Assembly: GCA_945910005.1 (NCBI GenBank)
Contig: OX246739.1
Span: 73,171,523 to 73,235,522 of the forward strand
Length of the DNA: 64,000 bases
Source: Isoperla grammatica
Lineage: Eukaryota; Arthropoda; Insecta; Plecoptera; Perlodidae
Reading direction: 5' to 3'
In this document: one piece after another, positions 10,455-21,262 of the stretch
Position numbering within the stretch: the first letter of the stretch is position 1
How the letters are laid out: each line of letters starts with the position of its first letter
Notes under the pieces: model-generated
Told to the model about the DNA's origin: nothing
Seen by the model: only the letters and a program-made list of their open reading frames with translations
Databases searched by the model: none
Position numbers and translations under genes: made by a program

Positions 10455-10673
10455 CGTGCGAGATACAGAATGATGCGATGACTTAAATGGAATTTAGAAA
10501 ATTGCGGTAATAAGCTAGAAGTTGATATTAGACTGAGGAAAAAAACACGGTGTTGAAAGAGAAGAAGTTTACGGCTCGAATGAAGTTGATTTGTAGAATA
10601 TTGAATTTGAATATACGCCGATAAATGTTGAAACCCCGGAGACACGAAAAACTAGCCGTCAACACTTGTCGCC

Positions 10674-10679
<6 letters not shown>

Positions 10680-10719
<40 letters not shown>
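10680..10719. repeat. (GA)n microsatellite
   Basis: About 20 uninterrupted GA units sit immediately outside the 5' end of the LINE. Confidence 0.95.
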
Positions 10720-10722
<3 letters not shown>

Positions 10723-10759
10723 GAGAAGATGGAACGATTTGATTTTTTTGAAAGTGTCC

Positions 10760-10850
10760 TTAGGCCCGGTTTTTCAAACGGTTAAAACGGGTCGTTTACA
10801 GATCGTTAGCTAGCGGTCCCGTTAATGACCGACTGAAAAACCGGGCCTTA
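10760..10850. mobile_element. 85-bp MITE with TTA target duplication (PIF/Harbinger-like)
   Basis: Inverted ends GGCCCGGTTTTTCA and TGAAAAACCGGGCC (10763-10776, 10834-10847) match perfectly and are flanked on both sides by TTA (10760-10762, 10848-10850). A 3-bp TTA duplication is the hallmark of PIF/Harbinger elements. No coding capacity. Confidence 0.75.
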
Positions 10851-11640
10851 GATGAGAACATCAAAACCAATAATGTGATATAATTCAATTAATATCAGCC
10901 AAATTGTGTTAAGTAGTACAGCGATGGTTTTTCATCACACCACTCTTACACATAGCGAAAAATTCAATGTGAAATAAGAGCGATAAAAGGTCTACAATAT
11001 TTGTCCGCTATACGCCGGAGACCTCGAGTTTGTCTGGAACGTCTCATAGCAATATCTCCACGTTAACAAGTGCGGCACATGCTCGCTGGGCTCAATCTAA
11101 TATCGCTCCTCACTACGAGGTTCCATTCCGCGAGTCATTAGGGCAATACACCCAGTATTGGAGGAAGTTTAAACCAATATTAGATTGTCTCCCGGCCTGT
11201 GTGTAAGGTGGTAGGAACCGGGGCGGGCGACACCTTAAGAATGTCCACCCCCCACCCCCCACCCCCCACCCCTTCTCGTCTCGCAGCGGATACGTGGCCG
11301 GCATACTAGCAGAGCTGGATGTCATATAAAATATTATTAGAAATTCCGTAGGTGAATGTCTCTAAAATGTGTGTTGCTGCTTGCCTTTCACATACCTCGA
11401 ATAGTTGGTATTCAAGCGTGTTTCTGCTCTACACGTACCGGCGTTCTATCTCAAAGTGCAGTAAGTCCTAAGTCTGTCGTATTATTGGGTACTCGTGTCG
11501 CTGTACAAGGTAATCTAACACAGAAAACAGTAAGTTTGTCATATTGTTGGGTATTCGGTTCACTAGCAAACGTAAGCTAGCACCCAGTATACAGTACCTG
11601 TCACTGTTAGCTGCAGCAACATATCAGTATGTTCAACTCG
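10851..11640. other. Gene-free stretch with C-rich tract
   Basis: No gene or recognisable element. A (CACCCCC)n-like tract lies at about 11245-11275. Short ORFs here are unsupported. Confidence 0.6.
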
Positions 11641-11644
11641 CATG

Positions 11645-11698
<54 letters not shown>
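11645..11698. repeat. (TTA)n microsatellite
   Basis: About 18 TTA units, followed by a non-repetitive 130 bp and then the larger array at 11826-12019. Confidence 0.95.
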
Positions 11699-11825
11699 GT
11701 TATTTCCTTTCTTCTCTTCCCTCATTTTCACCATCGGGCTCCTCTTGAGCCAAGACGATGCGAGAGTGCACCCTAGGGTGGCGGCCGAAAGATGGTGGTG
11801 ACAATGTAGCTCATAGGCTGAGGAC

Positions 11826-12304
<479 letters not shown>

Positions 12305-13549
12305 ATAGTCCTTTGCATAACGAGAATGACGGTATAAAATTTGGGTCAAAGGATGACTTATATCAAATGAAAGCTTGAGACGAGTTCTTTTAAAAAAATC
12401 ATGATATACCTCTGGCAAATCCAGCTTTCTATGTCAAAACTAGGGTCAAAGGTCAAATTTGTAATTTTTTTAATAATTTTTAATTAAATAATGAAACATG
12501 TTTGCAAGTTTAATCATACAATTTTAGTAAGGTAAATGTATTAGGTTTCTTTAAAAAAAATTAAATTACCCATTTAGCCTTTTTTGACCTTAATTGAGGT
12601 CAATTTCCTCAAAATGGGTAACTTTTAAAAAACATTTTGATTTATTGGCCAATATTCATTATATCAACGTACTTACTCATAAATACGTTTTAATGTATAG
12701 TTCTTATTGTTATCACATTGTTTTCAAGGTATTCATTCAAAATGGCGGTCAAAGGTCAATAGGTAAGTATCGTCAAACTAGGTCTAGTAACTAAAATATT
12801 ACTTGTGGGTACTCTAAAGACGCAGAATTTTAACTGCAATTACAATAACAAACAACAATATAATGTTTTAATCGTAAGAGAATGTAATTATCATATAACT
12901 TATTAACTACTTAAGATTGTTACCGAATTTCTAATTAATGTCCTCAGACATCAGGGTATTCTTGAATGGGTGTGCAACTGCAACAAAATACATTTTTAGA
13001 AAAGAGCATGCCCATGCTGAGATACATGATATGATAGTATGATATGATATCTGTCCTAGCAGTCACTGTCTAGTCGTCAAATTAATCAAAATTGAAGTCA
13101 AAATCGCTCAAAATTGAAGTCGTCAGATTAATCACCTTCTGATTCACTGGAATTCTCATGCTGGGTACCGATATTTGGACAGTCCTTCAGCTTACACGCG
13201 TGGGTACACTTCAGCTGATTGGCCAAACACTCAAAGGTCGGCATCTTGCAAACACGGCAACAGTTACAGGCTAGGAGATCCATAACGGTCAAAGGTACTG
13301 GAGTTCCAATCATCCACTCGTTGCTCAGATCTCCTTCTGCCGTGGTTTCCCATCCATAGACACGCGAATCAGGAACATCAGGGTTGGCGTCCAAACAACG
13401 TATCCAGACCGCTGTTTGGTGGTTAGCTCGCAGTCGCAGGATATGAAGCAGTAAGCACTCGTTACAAGGTGGTAGCTGATTAGACTTGATATCATCACAC
13501 TTACGTCTAAAAAGCTCGTAGCGCAGCAGGTTGACGCATGACAGAGTTG
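12305..13549 (-). repeat. Left arm of the large inverted repeat
   Basis: Pairs with 13971-15186. The AT-rich distal part includes motifs found in both arms, such as GGTCAAAGGTCAA next to CATAGAAAGCTGG and the TTGGCCAATA segment. The proximal part carries the 142-codon frame. Confidence 0.85.
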
Positions 13550-13556
13550 TGGTCAA
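13128..13556 (-). CDS. Cysteine-rich protein fragment, CXC-like motif
   Basis: An open frame of 142 codons begins at a TTG, so the true start or an upstream exon is probably elsewhere. It has a segment LRYELFRRKCDDI followed by LPPCNECLLLHILR, ANHQTAVWIRCL, DVPDSRVYGWE, and a C-terminal cysteine cluster (CNCCRVCKM, FECLANQLKCTHACKLKDC). The plan 'FxxK...LPPT...L..H..RA.xQ..W...W...C.C...C..C.C....L.CT..C.C' is, from memory, shared by uncharacterised proteins repeated in many marine invertebrate genomes. The cluster resembles tesmin/TSO1 CXC zinc-binding motifs. Function is unknown; association with a mobile element is inferred from the palindrome. Confidence 0.6.
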   Translation of the reverse strand: MTTTLSCVNLLRYELFRRKCDDIKSNQLPPCNECLLLHILRLRANHQTAVWIRCLDANPDVPDSRVYGWETTAEGDLSNEWMIGTPVPLTVMDLLACNCCRVCKMPTFECLANQLKCTHACKLKDCPNIGTQHENSSESEGD

Positions 13557-13712
13557 AGAGAGATTACAGACAAACTCTTCGAGTTTTTTTTATGACATCG
13601 ATAGAAACTCTCCAGTCCTGACCCATCTTGCTTAGCTTGACACAGAAATGCGAGTTTTTTCTCATGATATTCAAAGTTCTCTTTTTCCCTTTACAACTGA
13701 ATGAGCTCACTC

Positions 13713-13863
13713 AGGTTGGAACTCATAGTCGTCCCCTACACCTATAGATGCGCCCGTTGTTAACAAGGTAACAGTTTCATACATGTCATTTCCCATATAG
13801 AAAACATATCCATAGCAACATTGGGTGCCTCTATGTGAAGTAGCCGACTATGAATTCCAACCT
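13713..13863. mobile_element. 151-bp MITE in the palindrome centre
   Basis: Ends AGGTTGGAACTCATAGTCG and CGACTATGAATTCCAACCT are inverted repeats with one mismatch, extending imperfectly inwards. A related segment (CATAGCAACA, GACTATGAATT) occurs at 56075-56154. It lies in the spacer between the two arms, so it probably inserted after or independently of the palindrome. Confidence 0.7.
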
Positions 13864-13970
13864 TTGTCACAACCAGTGCATGGAGGTCAGGGATGGTATA
13901 TTACATACTTCGAATCCCAATGAACTCGCTAGTTTTTACACATCTTTGAAGTGTGTTTGATTTTTGGTAG

Positions 13971-15186
13971 TCAAGCGTCAACCAGCTGCCCTACGAGCTT
14001 TTTAAAAGTAAATGTGATGATATTAGGTCTAATCAGCTACCACCTTGAAACGATTGTCTACTGCTTCAAATTTTGTGGCTGCGAGCTAACCACCAAACAG
14101 CGGTCTGGATACGTTGTTTGGACGCCAACCCTGATGTTCCTGATCCGCGTGGCTATGGATGGGAAACCACGTCAGAAGGAGATCTGAGCAACGAGTGGAT
14201 GATTGGAACTCTAGTACCTTTGACCGTTATGGATCTCCTAGCCTGTAACTGTTGCCGTGTTTGCAAGATGCCTACATGTGAGTGTTTGGCCAATCAATAA
14301 AAGTGTACCCACGCTTGTAAGCTGAAGGATTGTACAAATACCAGTACCAGTACCAGTAGCCAGCATGAGAATTCCAGTGAGTCAGAAGGTGATTAATATG
14401 ACAACTTGGACAGTGACTGCTAAGGTAGATATAACATAATACTAGTATCATATCACGTATCTCAGCATGGTCATGCTCTTTTCTAAAAATGTGTTTTGTT
14501 GCAGTTGCACACCCATTTAAGAATACCGTGATGTCTGAGGACAATAATTAGAAATTCAGTAACAATCTTTAGTAGTTTATAAGTTATATGATAATTATAT
14601 TCGTTTACGATTAAAACATGATATTATTATTCGTTATTGAAATTGCAGTTAAAATTCTGCGTCTTAAGAGTACCCACAAGTAATATTTTAGTTACTAGAC
14701 CTAGTTTGACGATACTTACCTATTGACCTTTGACCGCCATTTTGAATGAATACCTTGAAAACAATGTGATAACAATAAGAACTATTCATTTAAACGTATT
14801 TATGAGTAAGTACGTTGATATAATGAATATTGGCCAATAAATCGAAGAAAATTTTAGAAATTACCCATTTTGAGGAAATTGACCCCAATCAAGCTCAAAA
14901 AAGGTAAGTAGGTAATTTAATTTTTTTTTAATAAACTTTATACATTTATCTTACTAAAAGAGTATTTTTAAACTTGCAAACATTTTTCGTTATTTAATTA
15001 AAAATTATTTAAAAAGTTACAAATTTGACCTTTGACCCTGGTTTTGACATAGAAAGCTGGATTTGCCAGAAGTATATCATGGTTTTTTGAAAAGTACTCA
15101 TTTCAAGCTTTCATTTGATATATGTCATCCTTTGACCCAAATTTTATACCGACCAGGCCTTTTTCGAGCGTTATGCAAAGGACTAT
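13971..15186 (+). repeat. Right arm of the large inverted repeat
   Basis: Inverted copy of 12305-13549. Compared with the left arm it has lost frame near 14050, gained a stop in the cysteine region and expanded a CCAGTA hexamer at about 14340-14358. Confidence 0.85.
13985..14396 (+). pseudogene. Broken second copy of the Cys-rich ORF
   Basis: The longest open part (14073-14300) encodes ANHQTAVWIRCLDANPDVPD and the CNCCRVCKMPTCECLANQ cluster, almost identical to the left-arm protein. A TAA then interrupts the frame where the left arm has Leu; beyond it KCTHACKLKDC is still readable, followed by an insertion of CCAGTA repeats and the same SSESEGD ending. Upstream, the ELF and LPP parts are frameshifted. 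The lesions show this copy is not functional as written. Confidence 0.75.
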
Positions 15187-16337
15187 TAACCAGTATGGTT
15201 GTTATTTCATTAACAGATTTTTATATTTAGGTTTATGAAATTGGTATACATGTGTAGTGTTACCTGGTTCATCTGAGTTTTTAATTTAGTGAAAATATGG
15301 TATACATAGAAGGGCCCAGGCTTACTTCGTTCTAGGGCTGGGAGAAAACATATAATTTTATAAACGTTTATTTTTCTGAAATTTTCGCGTTCAAAACGTT
15401 TAAACATAACACCCCTCCTGTGCACAAAATAACAACAACATGAGTTGTAAATGATCGCGAAAAAAATTATCAACGAAATAACACCTTTTTGTGTCTAACT
15501 GTCCACAGTCATTTTGACTCCACATACTACCAAGTTATCCCGCATTGGCTCGTCGCCTGGTCCCCGAACTAATCCCCCTCCCCCCCCCCCCCCCAGACCC
15601 CCAGTCAACCCAGTAACCCAACGTTTTGAGCTGTGACATCGGAAACATCTGAGAGTTTGTTTTTGCGGGGTGGGTCGGGAGTGGGATGTAGGACACGTTT
15701 AAACGTGTACGAATATTTGTACACGTATATTTCCGCGCGGGCTTTTACACGTTTAAACTTTTACACAACTCAGTCCTGCTTCGTTCCCCTTTTATTAAGT
15801 GATTTACACAACTTGTGAACTTGCGGTATGTGTTGTTTCCGTAAGAGTTGTTATAATGCATAATTTCATTGTGGCGTGTCTTACCATAGTCACGTGAGTT
15901 AGCTGCAGTTTGTTTTTTAAATTGCAGACATATTGTAATGCGTATAGTACACTCAACAATAGTAGGCCCACACCTCAGATGGAATTGTATTGTTACAACG
16001 TGTCACTGTACGCTACATACATACATACATATATGATACATATATACACTACATATACATTAATAAGTAAATCAAGAATAGTGAGAACACTTATTTACTT
16101 ACTTATTTACCACTTATCTAATATAACAACTCTTCGCACTCATTGTTTAATCGATATGATTACTGATCGTTATTTGTATTATGCTTATTGATTCATAAAT
16201 CAGATTGAGGCAGAATTAATAGGGCGAGTACAAGAGAGTGGTTACAGTGAAGACATGGTATACGTTCGACCTGTCATTTACTTATGTCGGTGAATGTATA
16301 TCAAACGGTTTATTTACTTTAGAAAACTAGATATACT
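15187..16337. other. Gene-free spacer
   Basis: I see no gene or known element. A run of C with one T lies at about 15571-15594, and TACA-type low complexity at about 16015-16060. Confidence 0.6.
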
Positions 16338-16762
16338 TATAAATAAAATAAAATAAATTCACATGTAGAGTCTACCCACTCAGTAACGAAACTGATTTTC
16401 AGTGGCGAACTTTAAATTAAAGCGACTAAACCAACTCTGTAGGCTACGAACACCTTCGACGAGTCAGCGATAACCTATCAAAGATCGATATTTCAAATAC
16501 GAAACATGTTAATCAGTGATTGGACAGTGCGAACACCTGCTCACAAATGCCAGAATCAACAAGGCCGATTCAGAACAACTTTATAATTTTTGAGTGCTTC
16601 GTTGCTAGGACGGCTCCAAAGTCACTTGTTACTTATTTCTTAAGACAAGAAGTGATGGAACTGAATCCTTAATAGAAGTTAAAAAACTTTTGCCTGAACC
16701 GGGATTGGACCCGGGACCTTCTGCAGGGATGCTAATCACTGGACCAACGAGCCACCTGCTAT
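16338..16762 (-). mobile_element. tRNA-derived SINE family A, near-full copy
   Basis: On the minus strand it begins with a tRNA-like head (TTGGTCCAGTG A box; GGTCCAATCCCGG B-box region) and continues through a body shared with copies at 21.0, 38.1, 38.6, 39.2 and 49.4 kb: GAATCGGCCTTGTTGATTCT, GTGTTCGCACTGTCCAATCA, TCGTCGAAGGTGTTCGTAG, ending in an AATAAAATAAAAT-type tail. Confidence 0.85.
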
Positions 16763-17142
16763 ATGTGTAATTTTGTTTCCTTTTGCAAATATTGCTTCTA
16801 TAGAAACGAGAATAATCCAACGAGATTTAGGAAATAATCCATGTATTAAGTTATTGTGCAGTGGACACATTCAGGTCATTATCAGGGTATTTTTATTGCA
16901 GTATTATAGCAAGTAAGCTTCGTATTGATCATTGTCCTATTTAAATACATTGTAATGATGCTTTAATATTATGAAACTGTTCAGTGATGGTAGTTTAAAC
17001 GTTGCAATTAATCAACGCGGATTAAATACTGTTTGTCACAACTCATGTGTGGGATTTATATTAAAAATGTCCTGAGAATAATATGTTGCGGTCTTTATGT
17101 TAACATGAGAGGAAAACAATTTATTGTCAGCGGTTTGATGAA

Positions 17143-17398
17143 CATCAGGGCCTGGATTCACAAAGATGCCGAACTCTTAGTTGTCCTAAGTTAGGCAAAT
17201 CCTAGCTGGATAAATCTTCCCTACCCTGGATATTACTACACATTTACAAATTAAATATTATTAGTTAAATTGTTGATATTTTGCTACACTGCATCTTTAT
17301 GACATTACAGAACGACATATGCGTGATGTATATCACTAAGATTTGCCTAAACTAGGACGTTTAGCACTTGGGCACCTTTGTGAATCTGGGCCCTGGTG
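17143..17398. mobile_element. 256-bp MITE with GGGCC-type inverted ends
   Basis: The left end CATCAGGGCCTGGATTCACA and right end TGTGAATCTGGGCCCTGGTG are inverted repeats with a few mismatches, continuing into CAAAGATGCC/GGCACCTTTG. A subterminal inverted pair (CCTAAGTTAGGCAAATC, GATTTGCCTAAACTAGG) extends the symmetry. No ORF and no obvious target duplication. Confidence 0.75.
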
Positions 17399-18254
17399 AC
17401 CCCAAGGATCCAGCATACTGATTATACATAATTTAAAAACAAAAAATACACAATAAATACAAACGGGTTTAACAATTTCTACGTGTTGTTACATAAATGA
17501 TTTGGTAACATATTGGCCGTAGTATTATGTATTGCTTTATGTTATGCAACGTGTTGTAGAGATTGATATTCTGTGTTGAAAGACGCTGTGATGTGAAAGA
17601 ATATATAGATGTGTTACATATTGAGAAGGATCCGTGTAATTGCAGTGTCTCATTTTTGAAGCCTAAACCGCACTCAACCTTAACAATCCAAATAACATTA
17701 AATGCAAATTTGCATTCGAATTTTTGCTTCGCTAAAAATATACGCAAGTAAAAATTGTTTACTCTGGCGCGTCCGCGGTTCCATTATTTTCAGACGGTGA
17801 TAATTTCAAGCAACTTCACTCATTTCCGATTTAAAAATTAGATTTCCTTTTCTGAAGTCTGCAGCTTAAACTAAGTTCTCTACTGTCTAAAAGTGTTTAC
17901 TGTTTGTGCAAAGATTTCTCATAGTCAGACACATTTATTCAACATTAATGCAATAGACGCTCTTCATCCAAATGTTGTTGCTCATAAAGTGGGCAGAACT
18001 GTCACCATTTGCAATTATTCACCATTGACAACACAATAACACTATTATTGGATTATAACGGATGTAGCTAGCTACTGTTATTGTACGTCCCATTCACGTT
18101 ATATGTAAACTTGGAATGTTCTTTTATTCAAAAATATTTAATCAATAATGTTCTAAATAAATACACAACATTGTTTGGAATTGAAATTAGTGTTGCGATT
18201 TGTGTTAAGCTGAATCAAGCAAACAAGCAGACAAAATAGCTGAATAATTAGCAG

Positions 18255-18400
18255 ATGCATTCCAGATGCATGCATTGATATCGCCGGTTCGATTCCAGCC
18301 GCCAGCAATCCTGGTTGAAGGTTTGTACGAGGTTTACCTCAGTTGTGAAGGCTATTATGTGAAGACTGAGTCCAACGACATTCCGTCCCAAACTATCTAA
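18255..18400 (+). repeat. tRNA-related SINE family C, degenerate copy
   Basis: GCCGGTTCGATTCCAGCC resembles a Pol III B box. The following GCAATCCTG...GAGGTTTACCTCAGT is also seen, inverted, at 35345-35440, and in weaker form at 22740-22850 and 44935-45030. Confidence 0.45.
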
Positions 18401-18677
18401 ACACCCTAACATACTCTAATTAATCATCTGAAGAGGCGCACATCAGGTAAAGCTGACGTTTACCCTATAACACGACACGTATTCCTCGACAAATCATTTT
18501 CATCAGGATTACCAGACAGTTGTTCCCATTAGTATGTTTAGTAAGTAGGTCCTATGTGTTGCCACAATTTTTAAGTATAAAAATAATTCATAATTCAAAA
18601 TCCAGTAATCGCATCGACCCACTTATTGAAAGCTCGTTTAATAAGTCAATCAACATCGCATGAGGCTCGTCAAATAA

Positions 18678-18733
18678 ACGACGCGTCATCAACGACGCGT
18701 CACCGACGACGCGTCACCGACGACGCGTGACTG
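18678..18733. repeat. 14-bp minisatellite, four units
   Basis: Four head-to-tail units of ACGACGCGTCACCG-type sequence, each containing the ACGCGT palindrome. Confidence 0.9.
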
Positions 18734-19844
18734 CCAGTATTGGCCTAGACAGTCGTGGCGAAATGTTTCCCAGGAAATATGTCGCGCTCTAAGCTAGGTA
18801 GGAAATATTTAATTGTAAATTCACAAAAACGATTTATATTTTAGTGCTTTTCACCTTGCGTGACGGCTGAATGGTCGGGTAGCCTATCAACTCCAAGGAT
18901 CGTTGTTACATTTTTGCAGCTAGGGGGTCCGCCTGGGGGGGGGAGGTTGTTTACTAACAAAATCTCCCCTCTCTTTCTCTAAACCTCCCCCCCTAGGAAA
19001 AGGATAGATAGCCTATATAGCTTTCCCCATCGTGGTCTGTGACACATCTTGCGCAATATGGCGCAGTTCGGAGACAATATTTATTACAATAAAATACTCG
19101 CCAAGGGGGCTAATCATTTCGTGTGTAGTAATCCTCCTTATTCAAGATAGTTAATAAAGATGCAGAAACCTCCCCTAGTTATATAGGGGGACTCTGGTTA
19201 CTATAGAACAGTTTTATACAATATACTTTTACTTTTTGCAATGGAGAACAAATTCTTGAACTTGAACTTGAAGTTCTCTTCTGCAGCTGAGCCCCCCCCC
19301 CTTGCCCGGTGGGGGAGACTCCATCCCTGCCCCCACGATTTATTAACAATTAGGGGCTTCCCTAATGCAAGAACAACTATACATCTGGGCATATAAATTA
19401 ACTCTGTCAATTTAAATAAGAGGGTATATAATAAATATTATGTACGTTTAATGATAGAGATTTTCTTTTAATTCGGCTTCTGATTAATGTGCCTATCAGC
19501 GTAGACTTCTTGTAACAGCCTGAGATAGTTTACATTGTTAATCCACATATTGTCTAGCTCCTTCATTAACACAACCATGCTAGTCTGCGTGAAAATGATG
19601 GCACTGTTCTAGGACACTTGACTGTCACAACATAATATCCCGTCTCATTTACGTCGCATTTGCTTTTAATGGATTCCGTATGCGCGCTGCTTGGTTTGCA
19701 TGAAACCCCGCTGAACACAATTGTAGACACCTACTTTACCTTCCAGTTATGCTTCTATGGCCTGATGCACACATAATAACATGCATCTTTTCTCTAACGA
19801 CCCTGCATGGAATATGATCTACCTCACAGGATTTCACAGCACTG
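18734..19844. other. Gene-free spacer
   Basis: No gene recognised. Short G- or C-rich runs occur at about 18935-18950 and 19290-19300. Confidence 0.6.
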
Positions 19845-20407
19845 CACTGCGATCATGTAACTTCGGTCGATAGCGATGAAAATTGTACGTTTGAACGATC
19901 GTAGCTCTTGAATGCAATGATGTACAGCTCGGTAACGCTATTAAACGTTGAACACTTATACGACGATTAACCAAAATTTCAAAAATATGGGAGGTAAAAT
20001 CAAAATATCATAATCATCATCATCACGAATATCGTGCGCGCTCTCGATCGCTGAGTACCCAGCCATTTAGAGCTTTCGATACCAAGAAATGGCGGACAAG
20101 CCAGTGTTTAAACGAATTTATTTCACCAAACTAAAGTATGACAGACTGTAGCTCTAGAGTTTAGAACTAACTACCTCTAGAACACAGTGGAATATTGGAA
20201 TAAATACGTACTGTGAGTAGTTACTCTGTGGATCTACTCAGTAAAGTGTACATTTTGATACATTTTGACAGGCTTTCAATAAAAACGAAGGACTGTCAGC
20301 TTGCTGGATTTTGACGAGTTCCTGTAAAATTCTCGGACTCTCATTGGCTACACAATAACGATGGACGAATGTTCAACGTTGTCGACCAAAGTTACATGAT
20401 CGCAATG
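19845..20407. mobile_element. 563-bp element with 26-bp terminal inverted repeats
   Basis: Ends 19845-19870 and 20382-20407 pair 24 of 26 bases (core GCGATCATGTAACTT). A subterminal pair (AAACGTTGAACA, TGTTCAACGTT) supports a non-autonomous DNA element. No target duplication is clear and there is no transposase. Confidence 0.6.
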
Positions 20408-21002
20408 CTGGTGTAACCTATATCGAATTAAACAATGTGATTGCACAAGTAACGCAATAAAAAACAGTATTACAATTCTAGGCAATGACGTGTGATAGTT
20501 TTGTTCCAAGAATTGTAATGCCAGGATTTATTTATCAAGTTAGTGACCATGCTGATGAGGTAATAACATTTTGTCACGCTTGTATTCATATAAATGTATT
20601 TTATCGTATTACAGGTAGAGCTTCAACACATGTTTTCCCGTATGACTAAATAACGTCTGTTTTCGAGTATCACTCTATATTTTACATATTTGTTGTTAAT
20701 CTGACATCACTGTCTATGTAGTAACGATATTCGAAGTATTGATATTATTGAAATGTAGGTTATGTAAGTCTTCTTAAACATGATATGACAGTTGAACATT
20801 GGAGAAGGTCGTATATCATGTGTGCCCATGCAACCCTTTATATTACTTCTCAATATGTACACACATTACTGCAAATCTAGCTATTAGATTAAAATATAAA
20901 TATTTATACAAGATAAATTGTGATTGGTAAATAGTTAGTTAGTTTCTTCTTCTGATACTAAAATTTTCTCATCGTTGGGTATAAATGCAACAGTCTAGGT
21001 TA
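20408..21002. other. Gene-free spacer
   Basis: AT-rich DNA without recognisable gene or repeat. Confidence 0.6.
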
Positions 21003-21262
21003 AAAAATAAAATAAATAAATACGTATTTATAGAGTATACCCACTCAGTAACAAGAGTGATTTTCAGTGGGGGACTTTAATTTAAAGCGACTAAACCAAC
21101 CCTGTAGGCTCCGAACACCATCGACGAGTGAGCGATAACCAATCAAAGATATATTTCAAATATGAAACATATGAGTCAGTGATTGGACAGTGCGAACACC
21201 TACGGAAAAAATGCCAGGATCAACAAGGCCGATTCAGAACAGTTTTGAATTTATTTAGCGCT
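21003..21262 (-). mobile_element. tRNA-derived SINE family A, 5'-truncated copy
   Basis: Contains the body and tail of family A (CCCACTCAGTAACAAGAG, GACGAGTGAGCGATAACCAA, GGACAGTGCGAACACC, CAACAAGGCCGATTCAG) but stops before the tRNA-like head, as expected from incomplete reverse transcription. Confidence 0.85.

Larger units (their letters stand above)
5853..10675 (-). mobile_element. Nearly full-length LINE (CR1/L2/Jockey group)
   Basis: On the minus strand this element has a short 5' UTR (about 10675-10455), ORF1 (10454-9639), a 289-bp gap, ORF2 with APE endonuclease then reverse transcriptase (9349-6267), and a ~400-bp 3' UTR ending in (AATC)n at about 5853. The two-ORF layout, APE endonuclease and tetranucleotide tail fit CR1/L2/Jockey-like LINEs. 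One frameshift near 7980-8000 separates endonuclease from RT. GCGAGAGA is present at 5845-5852 and 10676-10683 and could be a target duplication, but the adjacent (GA)n makes this weak. Confidence 0.88.
12305..15186. mobile_element. 2.9-kb palindromic element with two copies of a Cys-rich ORF
   Basis: The segment 12305-13549 is repeated in inverted orientation at 13971-15186, with a 420-bp centre. Both ends carry ATAGTCCTTTGCATAACG pointing outwards. The arms match over ~1.2 kb with scattered substitutions and small indels; I estimate 85-90% from the stretches compared. The left arm encodes an intact 142-residue frame leftwards; the right arm holds a broken copy reading rightwards. A separate 151-bp MITE sits in the centre. 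This could be a foldback transposon with giant inverted repeats or a duplicated gene fragment. No transposase was recognised and no target duplication identified. Confidence 0.7.

Noticed and set aside
9861..10473. Plus-strand ORFs of 154 and 158 residues
   Set aside because: They are antisense shadows of LINE ORF1, kept open by high GC.
5845..10683. GCGAGAGA as target duplication of the LINE
   Set aside because: The adjacent (GA)n makes an 8-base match easy by chance; kept only as a remark.
11090..11190. Short inverted repeat around CAATCTAATAT
   Set aside because: Only ~13 bases pair with no flanking support.
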